NCBI RefSeq assembly: GCF_024723255.1
Contig: NZ_JANIAC010000002.1
Location: forward strand, 496,001-560,000
Direction of reading: 5' to 3'
Origin: Aestuariibaculum sp. M13
GTDB taxonomy: Bacteria; Bacteroidota; Bacteroidia; Flavobacteriales; Flavobacteriaceae
Length of the DNA: 64,000 bases
The position numbers and the translations under genes are program-made. Shown here in pieces: positions 35,991-45,855 of this stretch. The notes beneath the pieces are model-generated. The model had not been told where the DNA came from, made no database searches, and was given only the letters and a program-made list of their open reading frames with translations. The first letter of the stretch is position 1. Each line of letters begins with the position of its first letter.

Positions 35991-38900
35991 TAAAATCCAA
36001 CTTGAATACCTGCAGTTACCGAAATAGCCTCCGGATATGAATACGCATCGTTTTCAGGGCTAAAAGACTGAAAATCTGTAACAGTTATCAGGTTTTGACC
36101 TGTAACATAAAACCTAAGCTTACTTAGTTTCAGGTTTTCAAGAATACTGTCAGATAAAGAATACCCTAAAGTCACATTTTGTAATCTGAAAAATGAAGCA
36201 TCTTCTAAACCTGCTGTAACGTTACCTGAATCCATAAATCTTCTTCCACGTGCTTCCAATGGTCTAGGACGATCTCCTGTTGGGTTTTCAGGAGTCCAGT
36301 AATTAACCTTTACTCCAGATAAAATCCCTCTTGGATTACCTCCTGTTTGATAATCTACCAGGAAAGGGTTGAATTTAGTAACTCCTTGAACTGTATATAA
36401 ACTGCTAGAAAAATCGAAATTTTTATATTCCATGTTTAGAGTAAACGTTCCATACCAATCAGGTGCCTGACTAGTTATTACACGATCATCTCCGTTTAAC
36501 TCACCATCATTCGGATCTCTATCCCAAACCTGAATATCACCTAACTCTGCATTAGGCGTGTTGGAATTATCTATTTGGTCTTGTGAACTAAAAATACCTT
36601 GGTATAAGTAATCGTAATAAACATCTATTGGTTGACCAATAAACCATTGATTGGCTACATCATCATCTTCTCTTCCGTCTCCATCCTTATCTTCTCCATA
36701 CAGGCTAATTATTTTATTACGGTTACTATTAACCACAATTCCTGCACTTAAAGTAAAGTCCTTTTTTCTAATGATATCAGCGTTAAATGAAGCTTCAATA
36801 CCTTGGTTCTCTATTTCCCCAACATTTGTTTTACTGATAGAATAACCAGAAACCGCCTCTAATGCTCTATCTACAAGTAAATCTTTAGTTCTTGTATTAT
36901 AAAACTCAACTGTACCACTTATTCTATTCTCTAAAAAACCATAGTCAATAGCTAAGTTTAAAGTTGTTGATGTTTCCCATTTAAGGTCAGGGTTTGGAAG
37001 GCTTGGCCCTGGTAATAAACCTGCGGTTTTTACTCCGTTAATTATATAATCTCTCGGTATTAAAGTGTTTAAACTTTGGTAAGGCTGAATACCTTCGTTA
37101 CCTACACTACCATAACTTGCTCTTAGCTTTAAATTATTTACAGCGCTGTCTGATAAAAAGTCTTCTTTATGTACATTCCAACCAGCTCCAACTGCTGGGA
37201 AATAACCCCATTTGTTGTTATCACCAAATACACTGGATCCATCAGCACGCATTGATGCTGTTAAGTAATATTTTCCGCCGAAATTATATTGTCCTCTGGC
37301 AACAAATGAAACTAAATTTCTTTCTAAACCACTAATAGTTGTTTGATTTGTTCCTGCAGAAGCAATTCCATAAATTCCTAGGTTATCATTCGGAAAATTA
37401 CTCGCCTGATTCGTTAAAGATGTAGTTTGCGTATTTAAAACACTTTGTACAAAAGTTAGATTTAGATTATGGTTATCATTTTTGAAATCAAAATCATAAT
37501 TAAAGATATTCTCTAACTGCCATGATTTATTCTCATCGTAAGTAATAGAACCTAATCCAAATCCTCCGGCCTGTATACCTAACAAAGATTTAGAAGAGTT
37601 ATAAATAATAGATTTTCTATTTATTGTATTTCTACTTGCATTAAATCTATAGTTTAAACCTTTAAATGGTTTAACATCTAAAAATACATTAACGATATCA
37701 CGTTTGTCTTCAATATTATTTGTTATCTCATTTAAATCTAACAATGGGTTAAAACTATCCTGAACTTCACTTGGATGAATTTTCAAGCTTCCATCATCAT
37801 TGTAAACCTGACCCAGTGGAGATGTAGTAATTGATCTCAACAACATAGAAGCAGCATCATCTGTATATGCTACACCTGGATTATCTTTTTCAGATATTTG
37901 ATATGAAGTATTTAAACCAACTGTAAACCATTCGTTAATTTTTTGATCTAAATTTAATCGGATTTGTCCTCTGTTGAATTCAGAACCTTTAATTAGACCT
38001 TCCTGCTTCAAATAATTGAAACTAGAATATACTTTAGTTTTTTCTGAACCTGCAGAAACACTAACATCTCCATTTGTAATTACTGCTGAATTATTAATAA
38101 TCTTATCCTCCCAGTTAATGTAATCACCTGATGCTATAGTTTCTAATTCAGAAGCAGAAAACACCTGATCATCGGGTAAAAACACTCCACCATTAGATGC
38201 TCTAAATGCTTCTCTTTTATAAGCGATAAATTCATCACCATTATAAGTATCAAAATGTTTTTGTAATGATTGTACACCTGTGTATCCGTTAAAATTCACC
38301 TGAACTTTTCCCTCTTTACCTCTTTCAGTGGTTATTAAAATAACACCATTAGATGCACGTGCTCCATATATAGCTTGGGCGGCAGCATCTTTAAGAACTT
38401 CCATAGAAGAAATATCATTAGGGTTAACATCATTCAAACTAGTTACCTGAACACCATCAACGATTACTAAAGGATCGTTACCTCCATTAATCGATCTTTT
38501 TCCTCTAATTTGAATTGTTGTGCTACTACCTGGGCTGGCATCAGATGTACTAATTAATACCCCTGGCGCTTTACCTCTTAACATCTCCCCAACATCCGAA
38601 CTAGGTACTTTAACAAGATCAGCTGTTTCCACTTTAGATACAGAACTAATTAAATCACTCTTTCTTTGAGCTCCATATCCAACGACTACAACTTCATCTA
38701 AGGCAGCTGCATCTTCTTGTAAAACCACTTTAATTTGTGATTCTCCATTTAATTTATACTCCTGAGATTTAAATCCAACGTACGAAACAACTATTGTTGT
38801 ATTTAGATCAGAAACTTCTAAACTAAAATTCCCATCAAAGTCTGACTGAGCTCCATTTGTAGTTCCCTTTTCTAAAACATTAGCTCCTGGTAATGGTTGT

Positions 38901-39331
38901 CCATTTGCATCTGTTATTGTTCCTGATACGGGAAATTTCTGCTGCATCAAGGTACTCACTTTCGGCTTAGGTTTAACAATAATACCCTTTCCGTCTGTTA
39001 CTATAAACTCACAATTTGTTTGAGGTAAACTTTTAGTTAATAAATCACGGGTTTTTATTACGCCCTTTTTAACTTCCACCTTAGGAAAGTTATCGAACAT
39101 ACCTTCTTCATAAATGAATTTGTATTCGGTTTGACTCATTATTAAGTCGAAGACTTCATCTACAGTTAATACTTTATCTTCTTTGATCTCAATCTTAGAA
39201 TTTTGAGATACAACATGATTAGGGATAATAGCAAAAACTGCTGTGCAGAAAAAGAAAATGAATGTCCTCATAATAATTAGCAATAGCTGCTTTCTACTTA
39301 GAAAGCAACAATTAGTAAATTTAATTTTCAT
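35990..39331 (-). CDS. SusC/RagA-family TonB-dependent transporter with STN domain
   Basis: A 1113-residue SusC protein. After the signal region, residues about 45-120 form an STN domain (KVLTVDEVFDLIMSQTEYKFIY), which passes a ligand signal to FecR. A carboxypeptidase-like domain (GTITDANGQPLPGANVLEKG) follows, then the TonB box area (LDEVVVVGYG), plug (VSSVSKVETADLVKVP, RGKRSINGGNDPLVIVDGV) and barrel. Met21 is an alternative start that gives a shorter signal peptide. With SusD it imports oligosaccharides. Together with the upstream FecR and sigma factor it forms a complete trans-envelope induction circuit. Confidence 0.95.
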   Translation of the reverse strand: MKIKFTNCCFLSRKQLLLIIMRTFIFFFCTAVFAIIPNHVVSQNSKIEIKEDKVLTVDEVFDLIMSQTEYKFIYEEGMFDNFPKVEVKKGVIKTRDLLTKSLPQTNCEFIVTDGKGIIVKPKPKVSTLMQQKFPVSGTITDANGQPLPGANVLEKGTTNGAQSDFDGNFSLEVSDLNTTIVVSYVGFKSQEYKLNGESQIKVVLQEDAAALDEVVVVGYGAQRKSDLISSVSKVETADLVKVPSSDVGEMLRGKAPGVLISTSDASPGSSTTIQIRGKRSINGGNDPLVIVDGVQVTSLNDVNPNDISSMEVLKDAAAQAIYGARASNGVILITTERGKEGKVQVNFNGYTGVQSLQKHFDTYNGDEFIAYKREAFRASNGGVFLPDDQVFSASELETIASGDYINWEDKIINNSAVITNGDVSVSAGSEKTKVYSSFNYLKQEGLIKGSEFNRGQIRLNLDQKINEWFTVGLNTSYQISEKDNPGVAYTDDAASMLLRSITTSPLGQVYNDDGSLKIHPSEVQDSFNPLLDLNEITNNIEDKRDIVNVFLDVKPFKGLNYRFNASRNTINRKSIIYNSSKSLLGIQAGGFGLGSITYDENKSWQLENIFNYDFDFKNDNHNLNLTFVQSVLNTQTTSLTNQASNFPNDNLGIYGIASAGTNQTTISGLERNLVSFVARGQYNFGGKYYLTASMRADGSSVFGDNNKWGYFPAVGAGWNVHKEDFLSDSAVNNLKLRASYGSVGNEGIQPYQSLNTLIPRDYIINGVKTAGLLPGPSLPNPDLKWETSTTLNLAIDYGFLENRISGTVEFYNTRTKDLLVDRALEAVSGYSISKTNVGEIENQGIEASFNADIIRKKDFTLSAGIVVNSNRNKIISLYGEDKDGDGREDDDVANQWFIGQPIDVYYDYLYQGIFSSQDQIDNSNTPNAELGDIQVWDRDPNDGELNGDDRVITSQAPDWYGTFTLNMEYKNFDFSSSLYTVQGVTKFNPFLVDYQTGGNPRGILSGVKVNYWTPENPTGDRPRPLEARGRRFMDSGNVTAGLEDASFFRLQNVTLGYSLSDSILENLKLSKLRFYVTGQNLITVTDFQSFSPENDAYSYPEAISVTAGIQVGF

Positions 39332-39389
39332 AAATTAGTCGATTATTTAGTTAGTTAATAAAAATTAATTAATTGGTAATGCTTAAAGG

Positions 39390-39429
39390 GGATAAAGCAT
39401 AAAAACTTGCTGGTTAGACAACTTTATCC
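39390..39429 (-). promoter_or_regulatory. hairpin between fecR and susC
   Basis: GGATAAAG (39390-39397) pairs with CTTTATCC (39422-39429), loop 24 nt. It sits midway in the 177-bp gap. The T-run after it is weak, so it could be a leaky terminator of fecR or a leader structure of susC. Confidence 0.4.
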
Positions 39430-39508
39430 TCTTCTTTTTATTCCTTAAGTTTATATCATAGGCAAATCTTGATTTAGTTGATTATATTTTATAAAATTTA
39501 GTTTCTCT

Positions 39509-40666
39509 TTATTTAAGTGTAACCGTTTTTCCCTCTATAGAATACCCATTTATTGAGGTGGAATTTATGATAGACAAAATTTCCTCTAAACTTTGATCTT
39601 TATCTAAAATCCCTTTGAATTTTATGTTTTCAAGATCCTTGTTTTCAAAAACAACATTAACGTCATACCATCTGGACACAACCTTCATCATATCTTTTAA
39701 ACTTTCATTTCTGAAACTAAAGATTCCCTGTTTCCAGGAAATAATCTGGTTAACATCTACTTTTTCTACCTTAAAAGATTTTTGTTTTTTGTCTAGGATT
39801 GATTGCTGATTTGGTAAGAGATTTTTGGAAGACATTCCATTATCAACCAACACCTTCCCTTCTACAAGCGTTGTAAATACCGCTTCCTCATCAGAATAAG
39901 CTTTTACATTAAACTCTGTACCAATCACTTCTATTTCCTGAGATTTATTTAGCACTTTAAACTTAGCTCCTCCATGCTCTGTACTTGGAGAGACATCAAA
40001 ATAGGCTTCTCCATAAACAAGCTCTACTTCTCTGGTTGTTCCTTGTTTGAAAGCAACAGGGTACTTTAACTGAGATTCTGAATTCAGCCAAACCTCTGTT
40101 CCATCAGACAAGACTATGTAAAACTGACCTCCCCTAGGTATCGTTAAATAGTTATATAAAATTTTGGCAGATTTCCCGTTTTGCTTTTGATAAACAATCT
40201 TTTCTCCATTGCTCTGAGCATTGTTCGTTTGAAATGGATTCTTTTTATCAAGTTCTATAACAGAACCATCCTCTAATGTCAAAGTCGCTTTATCTGTTCC
40301 TGGCAATATTGGAGTAGTTACTACTTGAGGTACTTCTATACTCCCATTGTAAGTATTGTTAACTTTAAAATAAACCAGAGCACAAATACCTATAATTGCA
40401 GCAGCAGCTGCAAATTTATAGATGGCTCTTATAGGTAATTTATAAACCGGGATACTCTTATTGGATTTAGATTCAATTGCTCCCCATGCTTTTTCTTTAT
40501 CTATCTGAGAATAGTCTTCTAGACGATCTATTAAATCCTCTATTTTAATCTCATCGACATGCGTGTTTTCTTTATAAAATTGTCCAAGTTGATTTTCATC
40601 TGAATCTGACAAAAGACCCAACTTCTTTTTTATAATTAATCTCGATATATTGAAGATTTCGATCAT
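39509..40666 (-). CDS. FecR-family anti-sigma factor
   Basis: A 385-residue protein. The N-terminal 80 residues are cytoplasmic and would hold the sigma factor. One transmembrane helix follows (YKFAAAAAIIGICALVYF, about residues 83-101). The periplasmic part holds the FecR domain (IPRGGQFYIVLSDGTEVWLNSESQLKYP, GEAYFDVSP, FNVKAYSDEE) and a DUF4974/STN-like C-terminus (FKGILDKDQSLEEILSIIN). In this family the periplasmic domain contacts the STN domain of the partner transporter. It lies 184 bp after the ECF gene and 177 bp before susC. Confidence 0.93.
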   Translation of the reverse strand: MIEIFNISRLIIKKKLGLLSDSDENQLGQFYKENTHVDEIKIEDLIDRLEDYSQIDKEKAWGAIESKSNKSIPVYKLPIRAIYKFAAAAAIIGICALVYFKVNNTYNGSIEVPQVVTTPILPGTDKATLTLEDGSVIELDKKNPFQTNNAQSNGEKIVYQKQNGKSAKILYNYLTIPRGGQFYIVLSDGTEVWLNSESQLKYPVAFKQGTTREVELVYGEAYFDVSPSTEHGGAKFKVLNKSQEIEVIGTEFNVKAYSDEEAVFTTLVEGKVLVDNGMSSKNLLPNQQSILDKKQKSFKVEKVDVNQIISWKQGIFSFRNESLKDMMKVVSRWYDVNVVFENKDLENIKFKGILDKDQSLEEILSIINSTSINGYSIEGKTVTLK

Positions 40667-40850
40667 TACTTTTTATCACTGTTTTATTAAGGAACAACTC
40701 AATTACTAAAAAGTACTATCGAATTTTGATTTTTTTTTAATTTTTTAATTAAAATATTGTGAATAGGTCTATTAAACTTACCGTTTTAACAGCAAAAAAC
40801 ACCTACAAGCCTTTATAAACAAAGAGATTATGATATTAGCAAGAAAAAAA

Positions 40851-41375
40851 TTAATTGATTAGCAAAAAATAAATAATTGCGCTTAAATCTTTAAACTCTT
40901 CTCTTAAAATGTTATAAGATTGTGATTTTAGTGTTTTAACAGTTTGAAGTTTAATCCCCAATCTTTCTGAAATTTCTATATTTCTTAACCCTTTTAAGCT
41001 CAGTTTAATAATCTCTTTCTTTCTAACGGGTAATTTTTCTATAGCAATATATAACTGACGTACTACTTCCTCTTCTAAAATCTGATTTAAAAACAAATTA
41101 TCATCATCTAAAGATTTAATGGTACTCTCCTGATATTTGATTTTTACTTTTTGATGTTTAATTACATTGTAACATTTATTTCTAACAGCTTTATATAAAT
41201 AAACCTTTATAGATATATCATCAGAGAATGAATTATCGCTCTCCCACATAGTAACTAAAACATCTTGCACCAGGTCTTCACACTCTGCTTTAGATTCCAA
41301 AAATCTATTGGCATACATGACTAAGGCCTCATAGTAAAGGTCAAAAACTTCTTTTAATTTGTCTTTAGTTAACAT
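40851..41375 (-). CDS. ECF-type RNA polymerase sigma-70 factor
   Basis: A 174-residue sigma factor with region 2 (LFDLYYEALVMYANRFL, CEDLVQDVLVTMWE) and region 4 (EKLPVRKKEIIKLSLKGLRNIEISERLGIKLQTVKTL). It is the first gene of the 41-kb minus-strand run and is paired with FecR and a SusC carrying STN, the standard Bacteroidota PUL induction circuit. It probably directs transcription of susCD. It and the plus-strand Crp-like gene start are 243 bp apart and divergent. Confidence 0.95.
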   Translation of the reverse strand: MLTKDKLKEVFDLYYEALVMYANRFLESKAECEDLVQDVLVTMWESDNSFSDDISIKVYLYKAVRNKCYNVIKHQKVKIKYQESTIKSLDDDNLFLNQILEEEVVRQLYIAIEKLPVRKKEIIKLSLKGLRNIEISERLGIKLQTVKTLKSQSYNILREEFKDLSAIIYFLLIN

Positions 41376-41618
41376 TAACTATTAATCTGTCTTGAGGGTT
41401 TAAACTGTTTAGCTATGGAGCACAAATTAATACAAATATTTATGAATTGACTAATTATTAATATGAATTGGTAACTGTTATTTTAAACCTTTAGGTAATT
41501 TACTACAGGGGTTTTTAAATACATTCGTAGAAAATATTTAACTTGCTTTAATGTTAACTATTTCTTTTTAAAGCGCATTTGAATTGAATTTTCGTCACCT
41601 ATACGCTAAACAACACCT

Positions 41619-42143
41619 ATGAATACATTGCAATGGAATAAATTCAAACACCTGCTAACAAAAGAAGAAATCTCATCGAAAACAATTTTACTTAATGAAG
41701 GTGAAATTTCAAGAAAAGTGTTTTTTATTGAGAAAGGCTGTTTAAGATCCTGGTTTAACAATAATGGAAAGGATATCACATTTCAGTTTTTCACAGAGGG
41801 TCAAATCGTGGCATCTATTGAAAGTTTTAAATCAAACCAACCAAGTTTATTTACTATCGAAAGTATAGAATCCTCTATTATATATTCGATGTCCAAAACC
41901 GAATTCGATAGAGTCTTAGAAGAATCTTTAGACATAAAAAAACAATTTGAAGCCCTCACTTTCGATAGACTAATTACTTACCAAAAACTATTTCTTTCCA
42001 GAATAAAAGATAATCCAGAGAAAAGATATCTAAACCTACTTGAAACTCAACCTGAAATTATTTTAAGAGTTCCGCAGCACTACATAGCCTCCTATTTAGG
42101 CATAACGTCTGTTTCCTTAAGTAGGATTAGAAACCGAAGATAG
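41619..42143 (+). CDS. Crp/Fnr-family transcription regulator
   Basis: A 174-residue protein with a cyclic-nucleotide-binding fold at residues about 5-110 (ILLNEGEISRKVFFIEKGCLRSWF, FFTEGQIVASIESF). A short C-terminal HTH follows (VPQHYIASYLGITSVSLSRIRNR). This is the common short Bacteroidota Crp type. The residues that bind cAMP in E. coli Crp are not clearly kept, so the ligand is unknown. It is 71 bp upstream of a flavodoxin-fold oxidoreductase, a frequent pairing that suggests local control of that gene. Confidence 0.9.
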   Translation: MNTLQWNKFKHLLTKEEISSKTILLNEGEISRKVFFIEKGCLRSWFNNNGKDITFQFFTEGQIVASIESFKSNQPSLFTIESIESSIIYSMSKTEFDRVLEESLDIKKQFEALTFDRLITYQKLFLSRIKDNPEKRYLNLLETQPEIILRVPQHYIASYLGITSVSLSRIRNRR

Positions 42144-42214
42144 ATTTCTTAACAATTGTTATCGTCAAAAAAACGTATTGATAGGACATTTGTACAAAAT
42201 TAAAAACAGTACAA

Positions 42215-42811
42215 ATGAAAGTAGTAATAATATTCAACCACCCATACAAAGGTAGCTTTTGCAATGCCATTTTAGAATCTGTATCTAAAGGTCTTATTAA
42301 TAATGGCCATGACATTGATTTAATACATCTTGACCAAGACAACTTCAACCCTGTAATGACATCTAATGACCTCAAGGCCTTTAGGGATAAAAAACCTGTA
42401 GATCCTAAAGTTATAGAGTACAACAATAGAATTAAACAGGCCGATCACCTAATATTTATTTTCCCCATCTGGTGGGAACTCATGCCTGCCATGACCAAAG
42501 GGTTTATAGACAAAGTCATCTTTCCAGGAGTAGCATACGACTATTCTAATACTCAAAACACACGTATGAAACCGCTTTGGAACAAACTTAAAGGCATAAC
42601 CATCCTAACAACCATGAACACGCCTAAATTCCTCTATTGGGCTATTTTTGGTAACGCTATTAAGAAAGCAATGCTATTAGGAACATTTTGGAAGCTGGGA
42701 TATAAAAACCGAAAATGGATTAGTTTCAATAAAGTAAAACAAGTCTCCCCAGAGAAAAGAGAGCAATGGTTAACTAAACTAGAGCATCGATTTATGAAAA
42801 CATATATTTAA
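42215..42811 (+). CDS. NAD(P)H-dependent flavodoxin-fold oxidoreductase
   Basis: A 198-residue Flavodoxin_2 protein of the KefF/NQO-like group. It has an FMN-phosphate loop near IFNHPYKGSFCNAI, the block HLIFIFPIWWELMPAMTKGFIDKV, and GITILTTMNTP. It probably reduces quinones or other electrophiles using FMN. It is preceded by the Crp-family gene, which likely controls it. The overlapping minus-strand frame here is not coding. Confidence 0.88.
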   Translation: MKVVIIFNHPYKGSFCNAILESVSKGLINNGHDIDLIHLDQDNFNPVMTSNDLKAFRDKKPVDPKVIEYNNRIKQADHLIFIFPIWWELMPAMTKGFIDKVIFPGVAYDYSNTQNTRMKPLWNKLKGITILTTMNTPKFLYWAIFGNAIKKAMLLGTFWKLGYKNRKWISFNKVKQVSPEKREQWLTKLEHRFMKTYI

Positions 42812-43266
42812 AGTAGCCTTATAATGCTACATTAATCATAATACTCAAAAATTTAATTGTAATAAAACCCTATCTCCTTTTACTAAAATAAAACACCATA
42901 TAAAAGACTAAAAATGTACAAGTTAAAAAACTACACTTAAACCATTTAATTATCCTTTTGTTTACCTGTAAGTCATATTTCTATGTAAATACTATAGCAT
43001 CTACACGCAAACAGCTGTATAAAATTTTACATTAAGCATAGATTTTTAAGTTATCAAAATTTTAAGGTCTTAATCCATTTTTATAATATATTTCCTATTT
43101 ATTAGTAAGATTTTATTATATATTTATAGCTACTTAATTAAGCAATTATTTTGTTTTTCCTGCCCTGTGAGCATATAAATTGACTATTTAATTATGATGT
43201 AATACGTTAGCTTTAAGCTAAAAGAGACCCCGGGGTACTCAAAATGAACTAAACTAAAAAAATAAA
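42812..43266. other. AT-rich intergenic region with a terminal palindrome pair
   Basis: This 455-bp stretch is strongly AT-rich and has no credible coding frame. Near its right end are two palindromes, at 43207-43221 and 43227-43236. It may contain the left boundary of the island. Confidence 0.6.
43207..43236 (+). promoter_or_regulatory. two adjacent palindromes upstream of the AAA ATPase
   Basis: TTAGCTT/AAGCTAA around a central T (43207-43221) is followed six bases later by ACCCCGGGGT (43227-43236), a perfect 10-bp GC-rich palindrome in otherwise AT-rich DNA. They end 30 bp before the ATPase start, a position suited to an operator. Confidence 0.45.
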
Positions 43267-45855
43267 ATGTCAATATATCAGGAAATATTAGATTGGTCAC
43301 AACAGAGACCTGATTTTATTAAAGATGCACTTAGGAGAATAGTCTCAAATTCAACAATTAATCAAAATGATATTGATGAATTAGTGCAGCTACTAAAGAA
43401 AGAAAATGGGGATACAACTATAACATTAAGTGTTTTTCCTTTTAACAACACACATATTCCTTCATCGACTGGTTCTTTAGCTTATTATCCAAGATTAACA
43501 CGTTTAGAGCAACCTGTCAACATTTGTGCATTGCACAATCAAGGAAAATTACAATTTCCTAGTATTGGATTGACTGTAGTATATGGTAATAATGGTTCAG
43601 GAAAGTCAAGCTATTCAAGAATACTGAAGAAGCTCTGTTGGAGTAGAAACTCAAATATTGAATTAAAGAAAAATGTATTTGCACAAAACCCAAATCCTCA
43701 ACAAGTTGATTTTGAGATTGATCTTAATGGAACAAGTACTAGATTTCAATGGGTAGAAAATACTCCTTCACATCCTGCCTTAAATTCCATAAATGTTTTT
43801 GATACTAACTGTGGGGATATCTATATAAATAGTGAAAATCCTACGGAGTACAAGCCAATTGGAATTGATGTTTTAGAAAGGTTGATTCCTGTTTTAAACG
43901 CAATCTCTCAATCTTTAACTAACGAAGTTACTGTTTACACAGCAACAAAACCATCTATTGACCAATTATTAAATACAACCCCAACTGGCCAGTGGTATTC
44001 TAATTTCGAGAGTTTAACAAAACCAGTAATTGATAATTACATACAATTTGGTTCTGAAAATGCAGCTCGTAAACAAGAACTACACAAACTTATTAATACT
44101 CAAAACCCTCAAGAGAATATTAAGAATCTAACAGGTTTTAAAGCAAGAGTAGATAATTATGCGAACCAGTTTGAAGGTATTGAGGTTCTTTTTAATGAAG
44201 AAAATATTACAGAATTAATAAGTCTAAGAACAAGTTTTGAGAATACAAAAAAAGCTTATGACGCTCTGACTATTGAAGTTAAGGAAATAAATACAATTGA
44301 TGGTTTTGGCTCCAATCCTTGGAGAGTACTTTGGGAGGCAGCACAAAAATTTGCACTCAGCAATGGAATGTCAGATGGTGTGAAATTCCCTTCTTTTAGT
44401 TCATTGGAAAAATGTGTGTTGTGTCAACAGGATTTAGATGAAACAGCTCAAAAAAGATTGCTTGGCTTCAATCAATTTATATCTAATGATGTTTCAATAC
44501 AATTAACTAATATCCAAAATGGAATAAATGGAAAAATACAATTCTTAAAATCGTTAACAGCTTTCTCTTTTGACAATTTTAAAGAGCTTAATCAATATAT
44601 CCCTGACTTTGAAAAGGAGTTTAAGGAATTTTCAAACACAGTTGAAACTCTTAAAGCAAACCTTATTGATTACCTTGAAAAAGGTACAGAACTAAATATA
44701 CAAATCAATGCTATTTCTATTAGTATAAGAAGCTTAGTACCGAATATTAATGCTCAATTAATACAAAACAATCAATTATTAAGAAATCGAAACGCTTTAA
44801 TAGCTGAATATAATGAGCTGATAGCAAAAGAATTTTTATTCAATAATAAGGTTCAGATATTAAAATACTATGATGAACTGAAGTACAAAGAATGGATATC
44901 AAGGTGTCAATCGAATTTAAATACAAATAGCATCTCCAGAAAAATTGGAGATATAATGGAAAATCAAGCAATAAACTTACAGCATCAAGAATTTATAAAT
45001 CACTTAAACGATTTTAACTCTGATTTAGCTGCAAAAGTATTATTATCAAAAACTAGGACATCTCAGGGGAGTACTTTTCAAAAATGCAGTTTGGATGGTA
45101 TCAATCATTCTATTGAATCCATTTTAAGTGAAGGCGAGCAAAAAATAATTGCTCTCTCTAATTTTTTAGCTGAGTGTACGATTGATGGACGAAAAAATAC
45201 TATTGTATTTGATGACCCTGTAAATTCTTTAGATATGGATTATCGGGATTTAATTGCAAACAAGATTGTAACGCTTTCACAGGACAGACAGATAATTGTT
45301 CTAACTCATGATTTATCATTTTTGCGTCTTTTAATTGATACACATAAGGCAGTAAATTTATCTGATTGCGAAATAGTTGGGATTGATAAGTATAATGGGA
45401 TTAGTGGCATTGTCACCGATGAAATACCATATTTAGCAAAGAATGTTCAAGAACGGATTAACTCAATAAGGAGAATACTTACAGAACATGATGCTCTACA
45501 ATTAAGGGATGCACATGGTCGAGAAACTAAATTGGACTCGGCAAGAAAAAGATTTAGAATGTTATTAGAGCGTTCGGTAGAAGAAATTCTTTCCAATAAA
45601 ACCTATGAGCGATTCTCAAAGAATATCCATTTGAAAAAAGGAAATTTATCAAGCTATATTGTAACAGAACAATCAGATATTGATTTCTTGTTAAACTTAT
45701 TTGGTAAATATTCTGTAACTGAACATGATGGTGGAACAACAACAATTCCTCAGTTGCCAAATAAGACCGTCATTGAACAAGATATAAGGGACTACTCAAT
45801 GTGGAAAGATGGTTTTAAAGCCAAACTAAAAACATTTGTAGCCTCATACAATTAA
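43267..45855 (+). CDS. RloC/PrrC-like AAA ATPase with zinc hook, candidate defence protein
   Basis: An 862-residue protein of the AAA_13 (PrrC/RloC-type) class. It has Walker A GNNGSGKS (residues 107-114), ABC-type signature LSEGEQK (620-626), Walker B IVFDDP with D-loop NSLDMD (646-656) and H-loop H681. The middle region is predicted coiled coil interrupted by CVLC (C383, C386), a zinc-hook like that of Rad50 and RloC. The C-terminal 130 residues contain R764-x3-E768 and a later H788, reminiscent of the Arg-x3-Glu plus His triad of PrrC anticodon nuclease. No restriction-modification genes are adjacent. A defence tRNase role is inference; an SMC-like ATPase is certain. Confidence 0.78.
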   Translation: MSIYQEILDWSQQRPDFIKDALRRIVSNSTINQNDIDELVQLLKKENGDTTITLSVFPFNNTHIPSSTGSLAYYPRLTRLEQPVNICALHNQGKLQFPSIGLTVVYGNNGSGKSSYSRILKKLCWSRNSNIELKKNVFAQNPNPQQVDFEIDLNGTSTRFQWVENTPSHPALNSINVFDTNCGDIYINSENPTEYKPIGIDVLERLIPVLNAISQSLTNEVTVYTATKPSIDQLLNTTPTGQWYSNFESLTKPVIDNYIQFGSENAARKQELHKLINTQNPQENIKNLTGFKARVDNYANQFEGIEVLFNEENITELISLRTSFENTKKAYDALTIEVKEINTIDGFGSNPWRVLWEAAQKFALSNGMSDGVKFPSFSSLEKCVLCQQDLDETAQKRLLGFNQFISNDVSIQLTNIQNGINGKIQFLKSLTAFSFDNFKELNQYIPDFEKEFKEFSNTVETLKANLIDYLEKGTELNIQINAISISIRSLVPNINAQLIQNNQLLRNRNALIAEYNELIAKEFLFNNKVQILKYYDELKYKEWISRCQSNLNTNSISRKIGDIMENQAINLQHQEFINHLNDFNSDLAAKVLLSKTRTSQGSTFQKCSLDGINHSIESILSEGEQKIIALSNFLAECTIDGRKNTIVFDDPVNSLDMDYRDLIANKIVTLSQDRQIIVLTHDLSFLRLLIDTHKAVNLSDCEIVGIDKYNGISGIVTDEIPYLAKNVQERINSIRRILTEHDALQLRDAHGRETKLDSARKRFRMLLERSVEEILSNKTYERFSKNIHLKKGNLSSYIVTEQSDIDFLLNLFGKYSVTEHDGGTTTIPQLPNKTVIEQDIRDYSMWKDGFKAKLKTFVASYN

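Noticed and set aside
1-41375. An ulvan- or fucoidan-type PUL.
   Set aside because: GH78, GH39, GH2, GH3 and GH43 also occur in ulvan loci, but no ulvan lyase, GH105 or sulfatase is visible in 41 kb.
42127-42426. A minus-strand open frame opposite the Crp and flavodoxin-fold genes.
   Set aside because: It is antisense to two well-supported genes and has no recognisable domain.
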